The translations under genes were made by a program, and so were the position numbers. This document shows, one piece after another, positions 50,013 through 60,399 of a stretch of DNA of 64,000 nucleotides; position 1 is the stretch's first letter; every line of letters starts with the position of its first letter. The stretch is from NCBI GenBank assembly GCA_029783825.1, contig JAREIK010000751.1, forward strand, positions 1,040,790 through 1,104,789, given 5' to 3'. This DNA is from Sapria himalayana. Taxonomy: Eukaryota; Streptophyta; Magnoliopsida; Malpighiales; Rafflesiaceae. The notes beneath the pieces were generated by a model that was not told the origin of the DNA, ran no database searches, and saw only the letters and a program-made list of their open reading frames with translations.

Positions 50013-51929
50013 TTTTTTTGTGATAAAATGTAAACACTAAACCAAAAGTTGTATATACGTGCAATCTAAAACAATTTTAATCTATTACAATCTATTCTAA
50101 AAACAATATAAATTTTAGTCTTGAGTTTCTGTATGATTTATTTAATATGCATCTTCTTCTTCCCATAGATTATTTTATTTCTTTTTGCTCATATGTGATA
50201 TATTGTAGCTATTTTACTTATATTGTTCATTGTGGTGTTGGAATTGTAGTCTTTACATATGTGCTTGAACATGTTGTTGATCGAAGACATGCATTTGGTT
50301 ATTCCTATCTAGCACTTGATGTCATTCCAATTTGTGCTATGAAATTCACATAAAAGAAATAAATGATTAAAAGTTTCAGGATTTTTGTAGAATACATAGT
50401 TCACATCTTTTGGGGTGCAAAAAAATTAGTCTTTGATTTTATGTTTTCTCAAATTTTCCATCCAAATGAATATGACATGTTTAGGGATGCATTTCTTCAT
50501 CCATATTACCTTCAAACTACCTTTTTGCGTGTTGTTGTGTTACACACACACACACTTGCAACAATTCACTCATTATTTTTTAAAATTTTTAGGAGATCCT
50601 TTTCATTTTGTATGTTTCATGCTTGATTAATCAGAATATCTTTTGTTTTAATAACTGATTTCTAGAATGGAGATTTCTTTTGTGCTAGAGCATGTCCAAA
50701 TACATTATGAAGGATAAATATGATGAATCCATTTTATCCATCATGAGTCATACTTAATATTAATGCACCACAAAAGTTTTGATAAATTATGCTTTATTCC
50801 ACTCACTTATATAATAAGTCTCAATGCTCTACTTGTAGAAGGGGAACAAAATTTATCTCACACAACCTTGGGATGATATTTTTCTTTATATGTCATGCCT
50901 CATAGAAATCTCCTACATGAATATTTTATTGAATAAATGACTATAGAGGGCATTAGGAATACTAAAAATCAATTTTTTTCAATGTCTTAAATTCCTATAC
51001 GTAGCATTTCTAGAGATGCTATAAATCTGAAAATATTGATAGTATTTTCTTAGACCATAACTCATAAGTGAATAGATGATGAAATTAAAATAAAGTAGGT
51101 GAAAGAAATGAGAAGTTATAAACAGGTTGGAAGATAATGACACTCCCAAGAAAATTGTCCCCAAAGTGAATCTAGTATTTTTTAAAATAAAGCTCTTCAC
51201 ATTTTCGGCAACTCTTCCAAAAAAGATATTCAATTTAAAGGAGTGCATAGATAGGCTAGAGGTTTGTGCAATGTCTTGCATTTCATTGAATATTATGCTT
51301 GTGGGGAGATATCTCCCCTAAAAAAATGATTACATACATAAGATGATATATCTTTAAGAATACATAGCCTGATGTGAAAAGAGAAACCATCCTTATAGAT
51401 GACATTATTAAGAATCCTCGATATATATTCCTTACAAATAGCAAAAAATACATGGTGATAGGGGCTCCATGTGTCAACCCAATTTTTTCTTGAATAAACT
51501 CATGCCTATTCACATTGATTGAAATGGAAAAATATGTTGCTTATATACAATAATAAATGATATTTACAAATCTAGGCAAAAACATATAGCAATCATCATT
51601 TTCTTTAAATAGATCCAATATATTGTGTCAAATACTTTCTACAAAACTATTTTACATAAGCATCTTGGAGAAATTCTTTTCGGAGAATATCTCTTAATGA
51701 AGCTTTGAGCTAATATGAAGTTATATGATATCAACCTTCATTTTTTGTAGGCAACTTGGGTCTAGTCAATTTTATCTTTCAGTACTAACTTCAATCTAAA
51801 GGCTAGTAACTTGGATATAATTTCATTGTACATGTATGTGCGGATTTTGGTATAAGAGCAATACATGAGTGGTTAGTTTGCTTGACAATTCTTATAGGAT
51901 TGGAAGAATCCAAGCATAGTAGCCATTAT

Positions 51930-53354
51930 TTAATCTTCAATATGATCCCATGAATACTTAAAAATATTTGATGAGTATCCATATGGACTAAATAATTTTG
52001 ACTCTCTAATATTAAATAAGGTTTCTTTTATTTCTTCACTAGAAAAATAAATAAATAGCATCTCTTGATGTTCCTTAGTTAAAGTTTTCCTAGTGAAAAT
52101 TATCTTGCTATCGATTGAAGTTTGATTAGTAGAAGTGCCCAATTCTTTTTCAAAGTAGCATAAAAATTCCATTGATATTTCTTTGTAAGATATAGTAATT
52201 TCTCCATTCTCTTTAGTAATTTACATGAAAAAGTTTTCCTCTTACATAACTTAGAGTTTTAAAGAGCATGGAAAGATTTTATGCATATGTCACTTTCTTT
52301 TTAATAATTAATTTTTTAAGCTTTCTTGTAGTTTTCTAAGCTTCAATCTCAATGTGAATTCTTATTCATGTAGGCTGGGAAAATTAAAAGAGTTTATTAT
52401 TCTTTATTATACTAAATGCAAGTCATCCCTTGCTATTATTATTATTATAGCAATAATATGATCAAATTATAGAGTATTTAGTTTCTTAATCAAGGATTTT
52501 AGTAATTTAAGCCACTTGACTATATAGTATAATTTAGATCATATTACCAAGGATTTCCATGTATCACATAGGGTTAGGATAAAATCTTTATGTGAAAGCC
52601 ACATATTTGAAAAATTTAGAAAAAGTCATACAAGGGTTGAGTATGATTGCTTTTATTTTGTATCTCTAATATTAAATAAGGTTGCTTATATTTCTTCGTG
52701 AGAAAAAGAAATAGATAGCATCTCTTGATGTTTCTTAGTTAACATTTTTCTAGAATAACTTATCTTGATATCAATTGAAGTTTGACTAGTAGAAGTTCCC
52801 AAAAGTTTTTCAAAGTAACTTAAAAATTCCATTAAGATTTCTTTGTAATATATAGTAACTTCTCCATTCTCTTTAGGATAGTCACTATTTTCCTCTTCTG
52901 TAATTTAAAGTTTAAAAGAGCATGGAAACTTTTTCTGCACTTGTCACTTTCTTATAAAAAATGAGTTTTTTGTCTGATGTCTTAATTTCAGCTTCTTGTG
53001 ATTTCTAAGGTTCAGTCTCAATGTGAATTTTTTTTCATGTAGGCTAGAGAAATTAGGAGAGTTTATCATGCTCTCTTGTACTAAATGCAATTCATCCCTT
53101 GCTATTATTGCTCTAGCATTGATAGTATCAAATTGTAGAGAATTTAACTTCTTCATTGAAGATTTTAGTAATTTATGCCTCTTGACTAGATAGTAGAATT
53201 TATATCCTATTACTAAGGATTTCCAAGTATCACATAGAATTATGATAAAATCTTTATGTGAGAGCCATATATTTGAAATTTTTTTTAAAACTTTAATTTT
53301 TTTCTTTCTTCTCCGAAGTTGATAATAAAACCATATAGTGGAAGTGTAATCCAA
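51930..53354 (-). pseudogene. LINE-2 ORF2 linker and RT start, partly duplicated
   Basis: The antisense frame 51930-52172 reads 'EEIKETLFNIRESKLFSPYG' near its C-terminal half, which is the conserved start of the L1 reverse transcriptase. Frame 52944-53354 holds the linker 'LVKRHKLLKSSMKKLNSLQF', parallel to 46741-46983 of LINE-1. Both blocks occur twice because of the internal duplication. Neither copy is complete. Confidence 0.75.
52003..53290 (-). repeat. Internal tandem duplication in LINE-2, unit about 660 bp
   Basis: About 52003-52630 and 52664-53290 align along their length. Shared landmarks in order are 'ctctaatattaaataagg', 'agcatctcttgatgtt', 'atttctttgtaa', 'cttctccattctcttta' with minor changes, 'tcaatctcaatgtgaatt' with minor changes, and 'tatcacata'. 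LINE-1 has this stretch once. The copies differ at many sites, so the duplication is old. Confidence 0.8.
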
Positions 53355-53691
53355 AATGGAAGAAGTTCACATTGCAATCTAGGTTGAGGTTTTCTAATTC
53401 ATGGTTCATTAATACTTTTTCCTCTCCGAAGTTGATATTTTCCATTAGTTCATGTGTATAATGAGCTAGAAGAGGGAACATCTTCGAAGTTAAGTATAGT
53501 GCAATAGTTAATGAAGTTAGAGCTTTCCTAATTAGTGACTTGCTCATATATTATAGGTTTTCAAATTTTATTCCCATTTGGGAAATTAAAAAAAATATTA
53601 TGAGGGAAATCTTCATAAGGTTCACCTCTACAAGGAAACTTGCAAAAAAGATTTTTGAAACATTAAAGGCAAGTTTGTCCATGTGTAGAAG

Positions 53692-53757
53692 GAGATCTCC
53701 ATTAAATTCCATGTGGTGGTTTTGGTAGAGGTATTCCTCCTATGTGATTTCATATTC
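53692..53757 (+). pseudogene. 18S rRNA pseudogene, resumed fragment
   Basis: Right of LINE-2 the words 'gagatctcc', 'attaaattccatgtggtggt' and 'gtgattt' follow the 18S sequence just downstream of the LINE insertion point (after 'gagagctctttc'). The match lasts about 65 bases and then jumps to 26S. The first bases are the third copy of the LINE target motif. The match is weaker than for the main 18S block because the piece is short and decayed. Confidence 0.65.
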
Positions 53758-54120
53758 TGCTAGACCATATTTCAAATGGGTTACTCATTATGTTTAAGCA
53801 TATTAATAAGCATAAAAATAGAAGCCTACAAGAATTCCCTTAGTAACAACAAATGAAAAGGAAAAAGTCCATCTTTTGATTCAAATTGCCCTTGTGTGTT
53901 TGAATTATAGTTTGGATAAGCATCCTCTTTGATGATTTTTTTTGGTGCAAGTTCTTCGGAAGGAGCTACTAGAAAGTGTGATAGCTTGTTGTATCAAATG
54001 TTGTGTTGCATTTAAAGGTGTTGTATTTGAGTAAGGTTATTTTGGATTGCAACCTCAATAAATTTTGATGAAGGTTGGATAAGAGCAAGAGACGGATAGC
54101 AAACAAATACTATGAGGGAG
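53758..54120 (+). pseudogene. 26S rRNA pseudogene, 5' end
   Basis: This follows plant 26S rRNA from near its first base: 'tgtttaagcatattaataag' (53791), 'acaagaattcccttagtaac' (53829), 'tttgaattatagtttgga' (53899), 'aagcatcctc' (53918), 'gattgcaacctcaat' (54044), 'gagacggatagcaaacaaat' (54089), 'actatgaggga' (54109). Differences are mostly C-to-T and G-to-A. It stops at about 54120, where the inverted Athila-type LTR leader begins. The 3' part of 18S, both internal spacers and 5.8S, which should lie before it, are absent. Confidence 0.93.
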
Positions 54121-56260
54121 CAACTACTTATTATGACCATGTGGTTGTGGGTAGCTATTATGACATTGTGAGGGTGCCAAAACTATTATAGTTGATTGCA
54201 AAACCTCATTGGTCAAGATCTCTCATCTAATGTGGCTCCACACGTATATGAGTCATACAAGTAATCAAGTAGACATAAGTTTAGATATCAATCTCATAGA
54301 AATCGTGTAGATAATTTGATCAACTGACAATAAACTAATAGCTACTTGAGTTGAATATATGTACTTGGTCTTTGAAAAGATACACAGACTCTAAAGTTAA
54401 CTTACATCCTTATATGTGATGATATTTTTCTAGTGTTAAGTTAGTATTGTGTATGATTGTTGGATAAATGGTAGTTTGCTGTGATGTTTCTAGTGTGTCC
54501 TTTTTAGTATACAAGGTGTCCATCATTTTGAATTAGCACTATCAATAATGATTCCCTCATAGTTGTCCTCTTGATATTTTAATACCAAAGCAACATATTT
54601 TTTTGTTCAAGGATTATTATCATATCTATATATTTTATGTGATATGTTAACTATCATTAATAATTACTTCTAATATACACTTTTATTCTCCAACTTCTAA
54701 TTATTTTAAAGACATGAAAAAATGTGATACTAAATGCTTTGTTCTTTTGACTTCATAACTATCATACTCATAATAATTAATATACATCTTTTTTTGAATC
54801 TCATCTATGAAAGTCATACAAATGAAAAAGACTTGCATGGATATCACCACCATACTAGTCTCCCCTACTTGTATGTGTTCCATGACATATCTATCACCAT
54901 ATACCATAACTGACACGTGACTCACATACTATGATAAAAATTCTAGGTTAGATATTCTACTTGATCCTCATATTACTTGTATATTAGTTCTTCTAGAAAG
55001 TACACAATAGATTGGTCTTAAACATATTCATACTTTTGGCTTCATAAATGATATACTTGAATCAATTAAACTTACCTAAACTTTAGTCTTGACACATTAG
55101 TTTATCTTATGAGTTAAGTTTAAAAATACCATCATTTCCATTTTACTATATCACTTGAGTGTGTCCCATGACTTACTTGTCATTACTCACCAAAACCGAC
55201 ACACATAAACATATGTATTCATGAAAACTTTAAATTTCAGTTATAATTTGCATCTATATCCATAAATTTCCAAATGCAAATATAAACACAATATAAACTC
55301 ATAAATTTATTAATCCATCATAACACAAGTGTATTTACCAACTATATATCTTAATTTATTCATAAATTGGAAAGGAAATTGCAAAAAATGTGTTGAGAGG
55401 CATCTCAATATTTTTGAAGTTTTCCAATGAATTCCCAATTAAAAATCAAATAAAAAATCTTAATTCCAATAAAAGATTGCTTATGTTCTCCTTGGATTTA
55501 CTCTTAATGAAAGTTAAAAATATGTTGCCTAGGATTCTTAGCATGTGTAGTTTGTATTTCCTCATTTTCCTCTTCCTTTATTTCAATTATTCTAAGTGTT
55601 TCTTTTATAGTTATAAAAACCATGAAATATTTTAAGTAGGAAGTTGCAGCATAGACTTGAGGTTATGATTTCATTATCTTTTCATATCTTCTCTAGAGTA
55701 CAGATGTCGTGATACTATGAATAACCATGATGGATACCTTTATTATCTATAACCCAAAATCATGGCACTAGAATTGACCAAGGCTTTTGTCTTGGCTTTC
55801 AAAGCAAATTATTATGATATTTAGATTTCTATAACTGAAATAATTTATCACTATAACACAAAGGCATAGTGTTAAAATTTTTCATAGCTCTGGTCGTGAA
55901 TTTCTGAGCAAAGTATCATGGCACTAGGATTGTAGTGACCGAGACAATAACCCTCTATAATAAAAGGCATGGCTCTGGATTTGATAATGACTTGTATTTT
56001 TTTTATGAGTAGAATGTTGTAGCACTAGGAAATCCATGACTAGAGTATGTGCTCTTTAGAATTAAAAGTCATGGAAGAAAATAATATTGCAACTCAAAAT
56101 ACATGGTATTTTGGGTCTACATCAAATAAGTCTTGGTTTTGAAAAAATTCATGATTATTTGTATTAGTGGAGTACTTGGCTTCTACAATGAAAAAAATAA
56201 TATCACTACGATTAAGTATTTCAGGGAAAGTGCAGCTGTGATTCTAATAAAAAAAATATT
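54121..56260 (-). repeat. Athila-type LTR, inverted copy r3 (truncated)
   Basis: In direct orientation this matches 11555-13800 and 22300-24600: 'gagtcatacaagtaatcaag' (54248), 'gatatcaatctcata' (54286), 'cttcataa' blocks near 54750 and 55040, and the 'catgac'-rich part to 56260. The LTR proper seems to start at 54175. The 54 bases before it match the leader between LTR and primer site, so it was part of a longer antisense element. It lacks the LTR's own 5' end and abuts the Tekay-type LTR. The open frames inside (54701-54925, 55390-55635) have no motif. Confidence 0.65.
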
Positions 56261-56329
56261 ATCTTGGTTTGTGAACAATTTCTTCTACTCTTTTGCAATG
56301 GAATAAAAGCTATTTCTTTTAGAGATGCA

Positions 56330-57141
56330 TCTCACACAATGCATCTCTTTTTTCTACCTTCACTTTATCACCCTCTTCTATTCTTTTCATTATCCTAATC
56401 ACTAAAGTCTCGGTTAAATTTATATAAGAACAAAAATGATAATTAAATGTATGAATTACATGATTTGCATTTTGAAAGAAATCTTAGTATATGAAATTAC
56501 ATACTTAAAGTGATCAAATAAATTATAAATGCAAATATGTTAAAGTAGTATATATATATATTATTGAATTGACATTTAAAATTGTGCAAAATCATAGTTT
56601 TCAAAAAGATGCTTATTTTGTGTTTAATTGAAATGAAGAAAGAACTATATAGACTATTCAACAAGAAAATGCATAACATGTTATTTTTATCATCGTACAA
56701 GTACCAAGATATTAGTGAGAAGAGGAAAGATTACACAAGCACAAAGTTATCATTAGAGTTGTCTAGAAACCAAGTAATGCTCCAACTAATGTATACATCT
56801 ATCATATGATGTTAATTGACTCTTTTGTTTTAAAACTTTATTTTGGAAATGAACTATGATAGTGTTTTGTAAAGAATTTGTAAAGGGCATGGACTATCAT
56901 TATTTTATATAAATATATTGTACTAAAAAATATTTTTCTATATCTATGAACATGTATCAATGATGATATTGTATATTTAATTATATATGAGTATAAGAAT
57001 TTTGTATTAGTAAATGATTTATGCATATTAAAAAAAGGTTTATGTAAAATATATTTGATAAATGGTTATCGATTAAAAAATGGATCCACATCCCTAGATG
57101 TAGTCCAACCTTTGAGACTGTACCATCTATTGGGCACAACA
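56330..57141 (+). repeat. Tekay/Del-type 5' LTR, 3' part only
   Basis: About 56340-56740 aligns with 63610-64000, the second LTR copy: 'gattaaatg' or 'gataagtaaat', 'cttaaagtgat', 'ttgacatttaaaat', 'ttttcaaaaagatgctt'. It ends 'gggcacaaca' at 57141, just before the primer site. The first 1.8-1.9 kb of the LTR (present in the 3' copy) are gone. The short frames 56497-56700, 56582-56809 and 56838-57026 lie in LTR sequence and are not genes. Confidence 0.8.
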
Positions 57142-57146
57142 TTTAG

Positions 57147-57162
57147 TGGTATTAAAGGTATG
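57147..57162 (+). other. Primer-binding site (tRNA-Met type)
   Basis: 'tggtattaaaggtatg' lies six bases after the LTR end. It resembles the initiator-Met tRNA complement used by Tekay/Del chromoviruses, with transitions. Confidence 0.65.
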
Positions 57163-57439
57163 ATTTATTCGATTCTATAAAATGATTTTGAAATTGTGTG
57201 ACATGCATTACATTTGCAAATATAAAGATGACATGAATATGATGTGATCTTGCTTGTCTTAATAAGTTATGTATTTAAAATTCATTCCCCAATAGGATTA
57301 GAAGTGACACAGGGAGTCACCCAAATAGTTTCTCTAGTGTGGATAAAGAGCAAGCATCCCATGTTTCATTGATAGATGAGCATAGTAAAGCCACATGTGA
57401 TACTATGGAGATTCTATAGTAGATAGTCCAAGCATTGAA

Positions 57440-58200
57440 AATAGCAGTGTAACCAACTTCAATTATCCCTCATTAGACATCCATAGAAAGAATGGTAGGA
57501 TGTCAACACATAGACTTTCTTGGAAAAAAAGATGATGGGGCTACTATGGAAGAAATTTGGCTCAAAAGAACTAAAAGATGTTTGACCATTACATTGCACA
57601 CCAAAAGAAAATTTAAAAATTACAATCACATCTCACTGCCATAGAATGATGCTTATCAGTGGTGGATATCTGTGACTAAAACTACATCACTAGAAAGTGT
57701 TACATGTGAGTTTTTCATAATAAATTTCAGAAAGCAATATGTGTGTCATATTTACCTAAGAATATAAAAGGAGAATTCCATTATTTAAAAAAGAGTGTGA
57801 TAGAGTATCAAATAGAATCTATTAGATTGAGAAAGTATTCTCTAGAGATGCTTGTTACTGAGGAGTAGAAGTGACATATGTTTGAGGGTGGTCTTAATGA
57901 CTATATCTGGGCCTATGCCATAGGTTTTGACCATGTTGACTTTTCAAAGATTGTGACATGTGCATTGAATGTACAAAGAGTAAAGAAAGAAGAGTATGAC
58001 AAAAAAAGAAAGAAGATAAGGTAAGAAAAACCCCAACCAATCAAGTTCTTATTACCACCAAAATAAAAAATGTATAGGAGTTTTGGGCTCTAGTCAACCT
58101 GCAACTAGTAGGTTGACTAGTTGCATTTAACACAATTAGTAGTTAGTATACCAAGGTTATTCGAGAATGATAACTTTTCCTTATTGCATATATTATGGTA
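57440..58200 (+). pseudogene. Tekay/Del-type gag, decayed
   Basis: Piecewise reading gives 'ATMEEIWLKRTKRCL' (about 57543-57588), 'DAYQWW' (about 57649-57666), 'FIINFRKQYV' (57718-57748), 'KGEFHYLKKSV' (about 57768-57800) and 'MFEGGLNDYIWAYA' (about 57877-57918). That is the order of the retrotransposon gag domain. The zinc knuckle that should follow is not clear. Several frame changes and stops are present. Confidence 0.75.
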
Positions 58201-58219
58201 GGAAACTTAAAGTAGAGTA

Positions 58220-58800
58220 TTGAAGATTGATAGAAGCTTGTTTGATTTTGGATACAATGAGCACAAAATGAAAGATTATTCTATAGCTCATTTATTTATA
58301 CTATCATGGACTAGGGTTATGGTTTTAGCAACCCAAAAGAGCTACAAGGATAAAAAGGGTATTTCATTACCAAGTGTGCCGAGACAAGCGCCACAGACCA
58401 TAGGTAGACATGAAGCCCGTGTTCTAGCTTGGATATATACAATGAAGGTAGTACAAGATAAAGATGACCTAGATGTGATAATTAGTAATTTCCATATCTT
58501 TGAAACTATTGTAAATGCATTGATAGATCCATAATCAACTTATTCATGTGTTTGTATTTCCATTTTGAGTTTGGATAGTTTATTAAAGAGTAAAATCAAG
58601 TATGATATTTTGGTGACAAATATGCTAGGGAATAGTATCATTATAAATAGAGGTTATAAAATTTTTCTTATCAGAATATGCGAGTATTAGATTTTGAAAG
58701 ACTTTATTGAGTAATCTTTCAAAGAATTTGATGTGATACTAGGGATGGGTTGATTGTTCCATCACCAAGTGGTGGTTGATTGTATTATGAAGCAGGTGGC
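58220..58800 (+). pseudogene. Tekay/Del-type protease, decayed
   Basis: Aspartic protease that cleaves the polyprotein. The open frame 58220-58534 ends in 'NALIDP', with the catalytic Asp, and a stop replaces the usual Gly. 'STYSCVC' follows, then 'FKEFDVILGMG' (58718-58752) and 'FHHQVVVDCIMKQVAS' (58757-58805), the conserved end of the domain. Confidence 0.8.
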
Positions 58801-58959
58801 CTCGAGGACACTAAGTTATAAGATAGTAACTTCCATCAATGAGTGGTCAAACAACCTCTTTAAGATATCTACCACCACTAATAGAATAATGGTTTGAATG
58901 GGGGTGTAAAGTCTATTTAGTATATGTAATTGATACAAAAAAGGTAAAGCCTACCTTAT

Positions 58960-60310
58960 TAGACATCCCAATAATTTGTGATTTTCCAGACATGTTTCTA
59001 GAGGAATTGCCAAGATTGCCTTTGCAAAAAGAAATTGAGTTTGAAATTGACATTATCCTGGGTTCCACTCAGGCATCCATTACACCCTATAGAATGACTT
59101 TGGGTGAGTTAAAAGAAATGAAATTTTAGTTGCAAGGGTTATTAGATAAATGATTTATTCATCCAAGTGTATTGCCATGAAGAGCGCTAGTGCTTTTTGT
59201 TAAAAACAAAGATTGTACACTTTGGTTGTATGTTGATTATAAAAAACTAAATAGGTTGACAATAAATAATATGTATCTAGTAGCCATGATTGATGACTTG
59301 TTTAACCAATTAAAAGATACGAGTATCTTTTTGAAGAATGACTTGCAATGTAGGCATCATCAGTTTAGGATTAAGGATATGGATGTGCCTGAGATAACAT
59401 TTATAATGTGGTATAGGCATTATGAGTTCCTTTTAATGTCATGTGAATTGACAAATGCACAAATAGTTTAATGGACTTAATAAAAAAAATATTTTTTTGA
59501 TTATATGTAGTTCAATCTGTCATGATGTTTATAGATGACATCCTTGCATATTTAAAGGATCAGAAAGATCATGATACACACCTTGCAGTGCTAGAAACCT
59601 TGAGAAAGGAACAATTATTTCAAAATAGAGTAAATACAAAATTTGGATGAGTGAAGCATCCTTTTTTGGAGACATAGTATTGGAAGAAGGAATTAGAGTG
59701 GATCCAAAGAAGATAGAGGTGATTTTTGAATGGAAATCACCTTGAAATATCACCGAAGTATGTAGTTCCTAAGAATGATAGGTTATTACTGAAGGTTTAC
59801 TAAGATATTTTCTATGAATACAGGATCAATGATGAGATTTCTCCAAATGAAAGTGCAATTTTTGTGGAATGAAAAGTGCTAAGATAGTTTTAAAAAGTTG
59901 AAAATATTTTTGACCAAGACACTGATTCTTACTCAACTGACCTATGATTAAGAATACGTGAATTTTAGTGATGATTCTTTCATTGAGTCTGGATGTGTCT
60001 TTATTCAAGAAGATAAATGAAGTAGCCTTCAAGGAAATTGAAGTCACATGAAAAGAATTATCCTATACAAGATTTAGAATTCGCTACCATTATGTTTGCA
60101 TTGAAAATATGTAGATATTATTTTTATGGAGAAAATGTTTTCATCTACACTAATCACAAAAGTCTTAAATATTTTCTCTCACAATGAGAGCTTAAGTTGA
60201 GATAATTGAGATAGATGGAATTGATCAAGGATTTTGATTGTTTCATTGATTATCATTCTCAAAATGATAATGTAGCGGCAGATGGCATGAATAGAAAGCT
60301 AGTATAAGTA
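58960..60310 (+). pseudogene. Tekay/Del-type reverse transcriptase and RNase H, decayed
   Basis: The reverse transcriptase starts with 'FEIDIILGSTQASITPYRM' (about 59040-59096). The open frame 59190-59471 follows, with 'LWLYVDYKKLNRLTINNMYL' and 'MIDDLFNQLKDTSIFLKNDL'; then comes the catalytic 'FIDDILAY' (59527-59550). RNase H reads 'DLEFATIMFALKICRYYFYG' (60072-60131), 'IYTNHKSLKYFLSQ' (60143-60184), 'ELIKDFDCFIDYHSQNDNVA' (60219-60278) and 'ADGMNRKLV'. The order and wording are those of chromoviruses. Between 59640 and 59980 several frame changes occur. Confidence 0.9.
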
Positions 60311-60399
60311 CTACATGTATTGAATGCTCATTTGTCATTATCAAGCAACGATATGATAATGAATTGTTAGAAAAACTAGATTTATTAAATCGAATACTA

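Larger units (their letters stand above)
50013..53691 (-). mobile_element. LINE-2 (L1-type, antisense), rearranged
   Basis: A second LINE of the same family, about 3.7 kb, with a poly-T start at 50013. On the - strand are the ORF2 C-terminal motif 'IATIYHI' followed by 'AKRNK' (about 50165-50210) and the RT region near 51283-51513. The linker (52944-53354) and the endonuclease end (53293-53547) follow, then directly an ORF1 scrap 'LVEVNL' (53605-53640). So the part between ORF1 and endonuclease is deleted. At the RT active site about 9 bases are missing compared with LINE-1: 'HLMYV' is followed by 'IIF' without the two catalytic Asp. A 660-bp stretch is duplicated. It is bordered by 18S target copies. 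Confidence 0.85.
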
